Positions 13,714-13,810 of a stretch of 13,810 bases of DNA are shown here, piece after piece (within the stretch, counting starts at the first letter, position 1; the number at the start of each line of letters is the position of its first letter). The stretch spans positions 1,212,743-1,226,552 of the forward strand of contig MU646324.1 in assembly GCA_026770585.1 (NCBI GenBank). Reading direction: 5' to 3'. This DNA is from Baffinella frigidus. Taxonomy: Eukaryota > Cryptophyceae > Cryptomonadales > Baffinellaceae. A program made the position numbers and the translations under genes. The notes under the pieces were generated by a model, which worked only from the letters and a program-made list of their open reading frames with translations, did not search any database and had not been told where the DNA came from.

Positions 13714-13750
<37 letters not shown>
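13714..13750. repeat. Poly-C run, 37 bases
   Basis: Uninterrupted C tract after CAGCGCACACGT. A 23-bp spacer (13751-13773, ACACAGGGCATCAGCCGAAC then AGA) separates it from the next run. Confidence 0.95.
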
Positions 13751-13772
13751 ACACAGGGCATCAGCCGAACAG

Positions 13773-13773
<1 letters not shown>

Positions 13774-13810
<37 letters not shown>
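13774..13810. repeat. Poly-C run, at least 37 bases, to the window end
   Basis: Second uninterrupted C tract, cut by the window edge, so its true length is unknown. Confidence 0.95.

Overview
This is nuclear DNA of a eukaryote, most likely a green-lineage alga. Three things point there: a spliced housekeeping gene with G/C-rich third codon positions, introns that start GTGAGC or GTGCGC and end in pyrimidine-rich CAG, and more than 3 kb of degraded plant/algal-type telomere repeat (TTTAGGG). Some other protists share that telomere repeat, so I do not name a species. There is no bacterial operon structure, and I see no tRNA, rRNA or CRISPR array.

One gene is secure: S-adenosylmethionine synthetase on the minus strand (2997-4784). 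It has three coding exons, including a 34-nt first exon, and encodes a complete 395-residue enzyme. A weaker plus-strand candidate (5801-6991) has three exon-like blocks with matching phases and could be the 3' end of an unrecognised gene.

Much of the rest is small foldback DNA. Family A elements are about 121 bp, almost fully self-complementary, and start CAGGGGTACCTCGC next to a TA. There are ten full-length copies plus one split copy and many halves, clustered at 1-2840, 6659-7877 and 13463-13651. Family B elements are 104-112 bp, have 17-bp ends (TATCCCTTAAGTGRCCA) and an off-centre palindrome; they lie at 563-787, 6376-6479, 8453-8552, 8595-8706, 11774-11877 and 13381-13445. Two nested insertions show that family A integrates at TA and duplicates it. 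A third repeat (C, about 50 bp) occurs three times in the first 1.7 kb.

Between 8001 and 12360 lie degenerate TTTAGGG-like blocks, all with the G-rich strand on plus. They contain higher-order duplications and are interrupted by family B copies and by a unique island (10857-11425). A dispersed repeat of about 430 bp occurs at 5167-5593 and 12370-12835. The window ends in two 37-base poly-C runs.

The layout is a housekeeping gene embedded in accessory, repeat-rich and possibly once subtelomeric DNA. Nothing suggests that the genes form a pathway. The most interesting signal is the biology of the two TA-targeting hairpin families, which have no transposase in this window.
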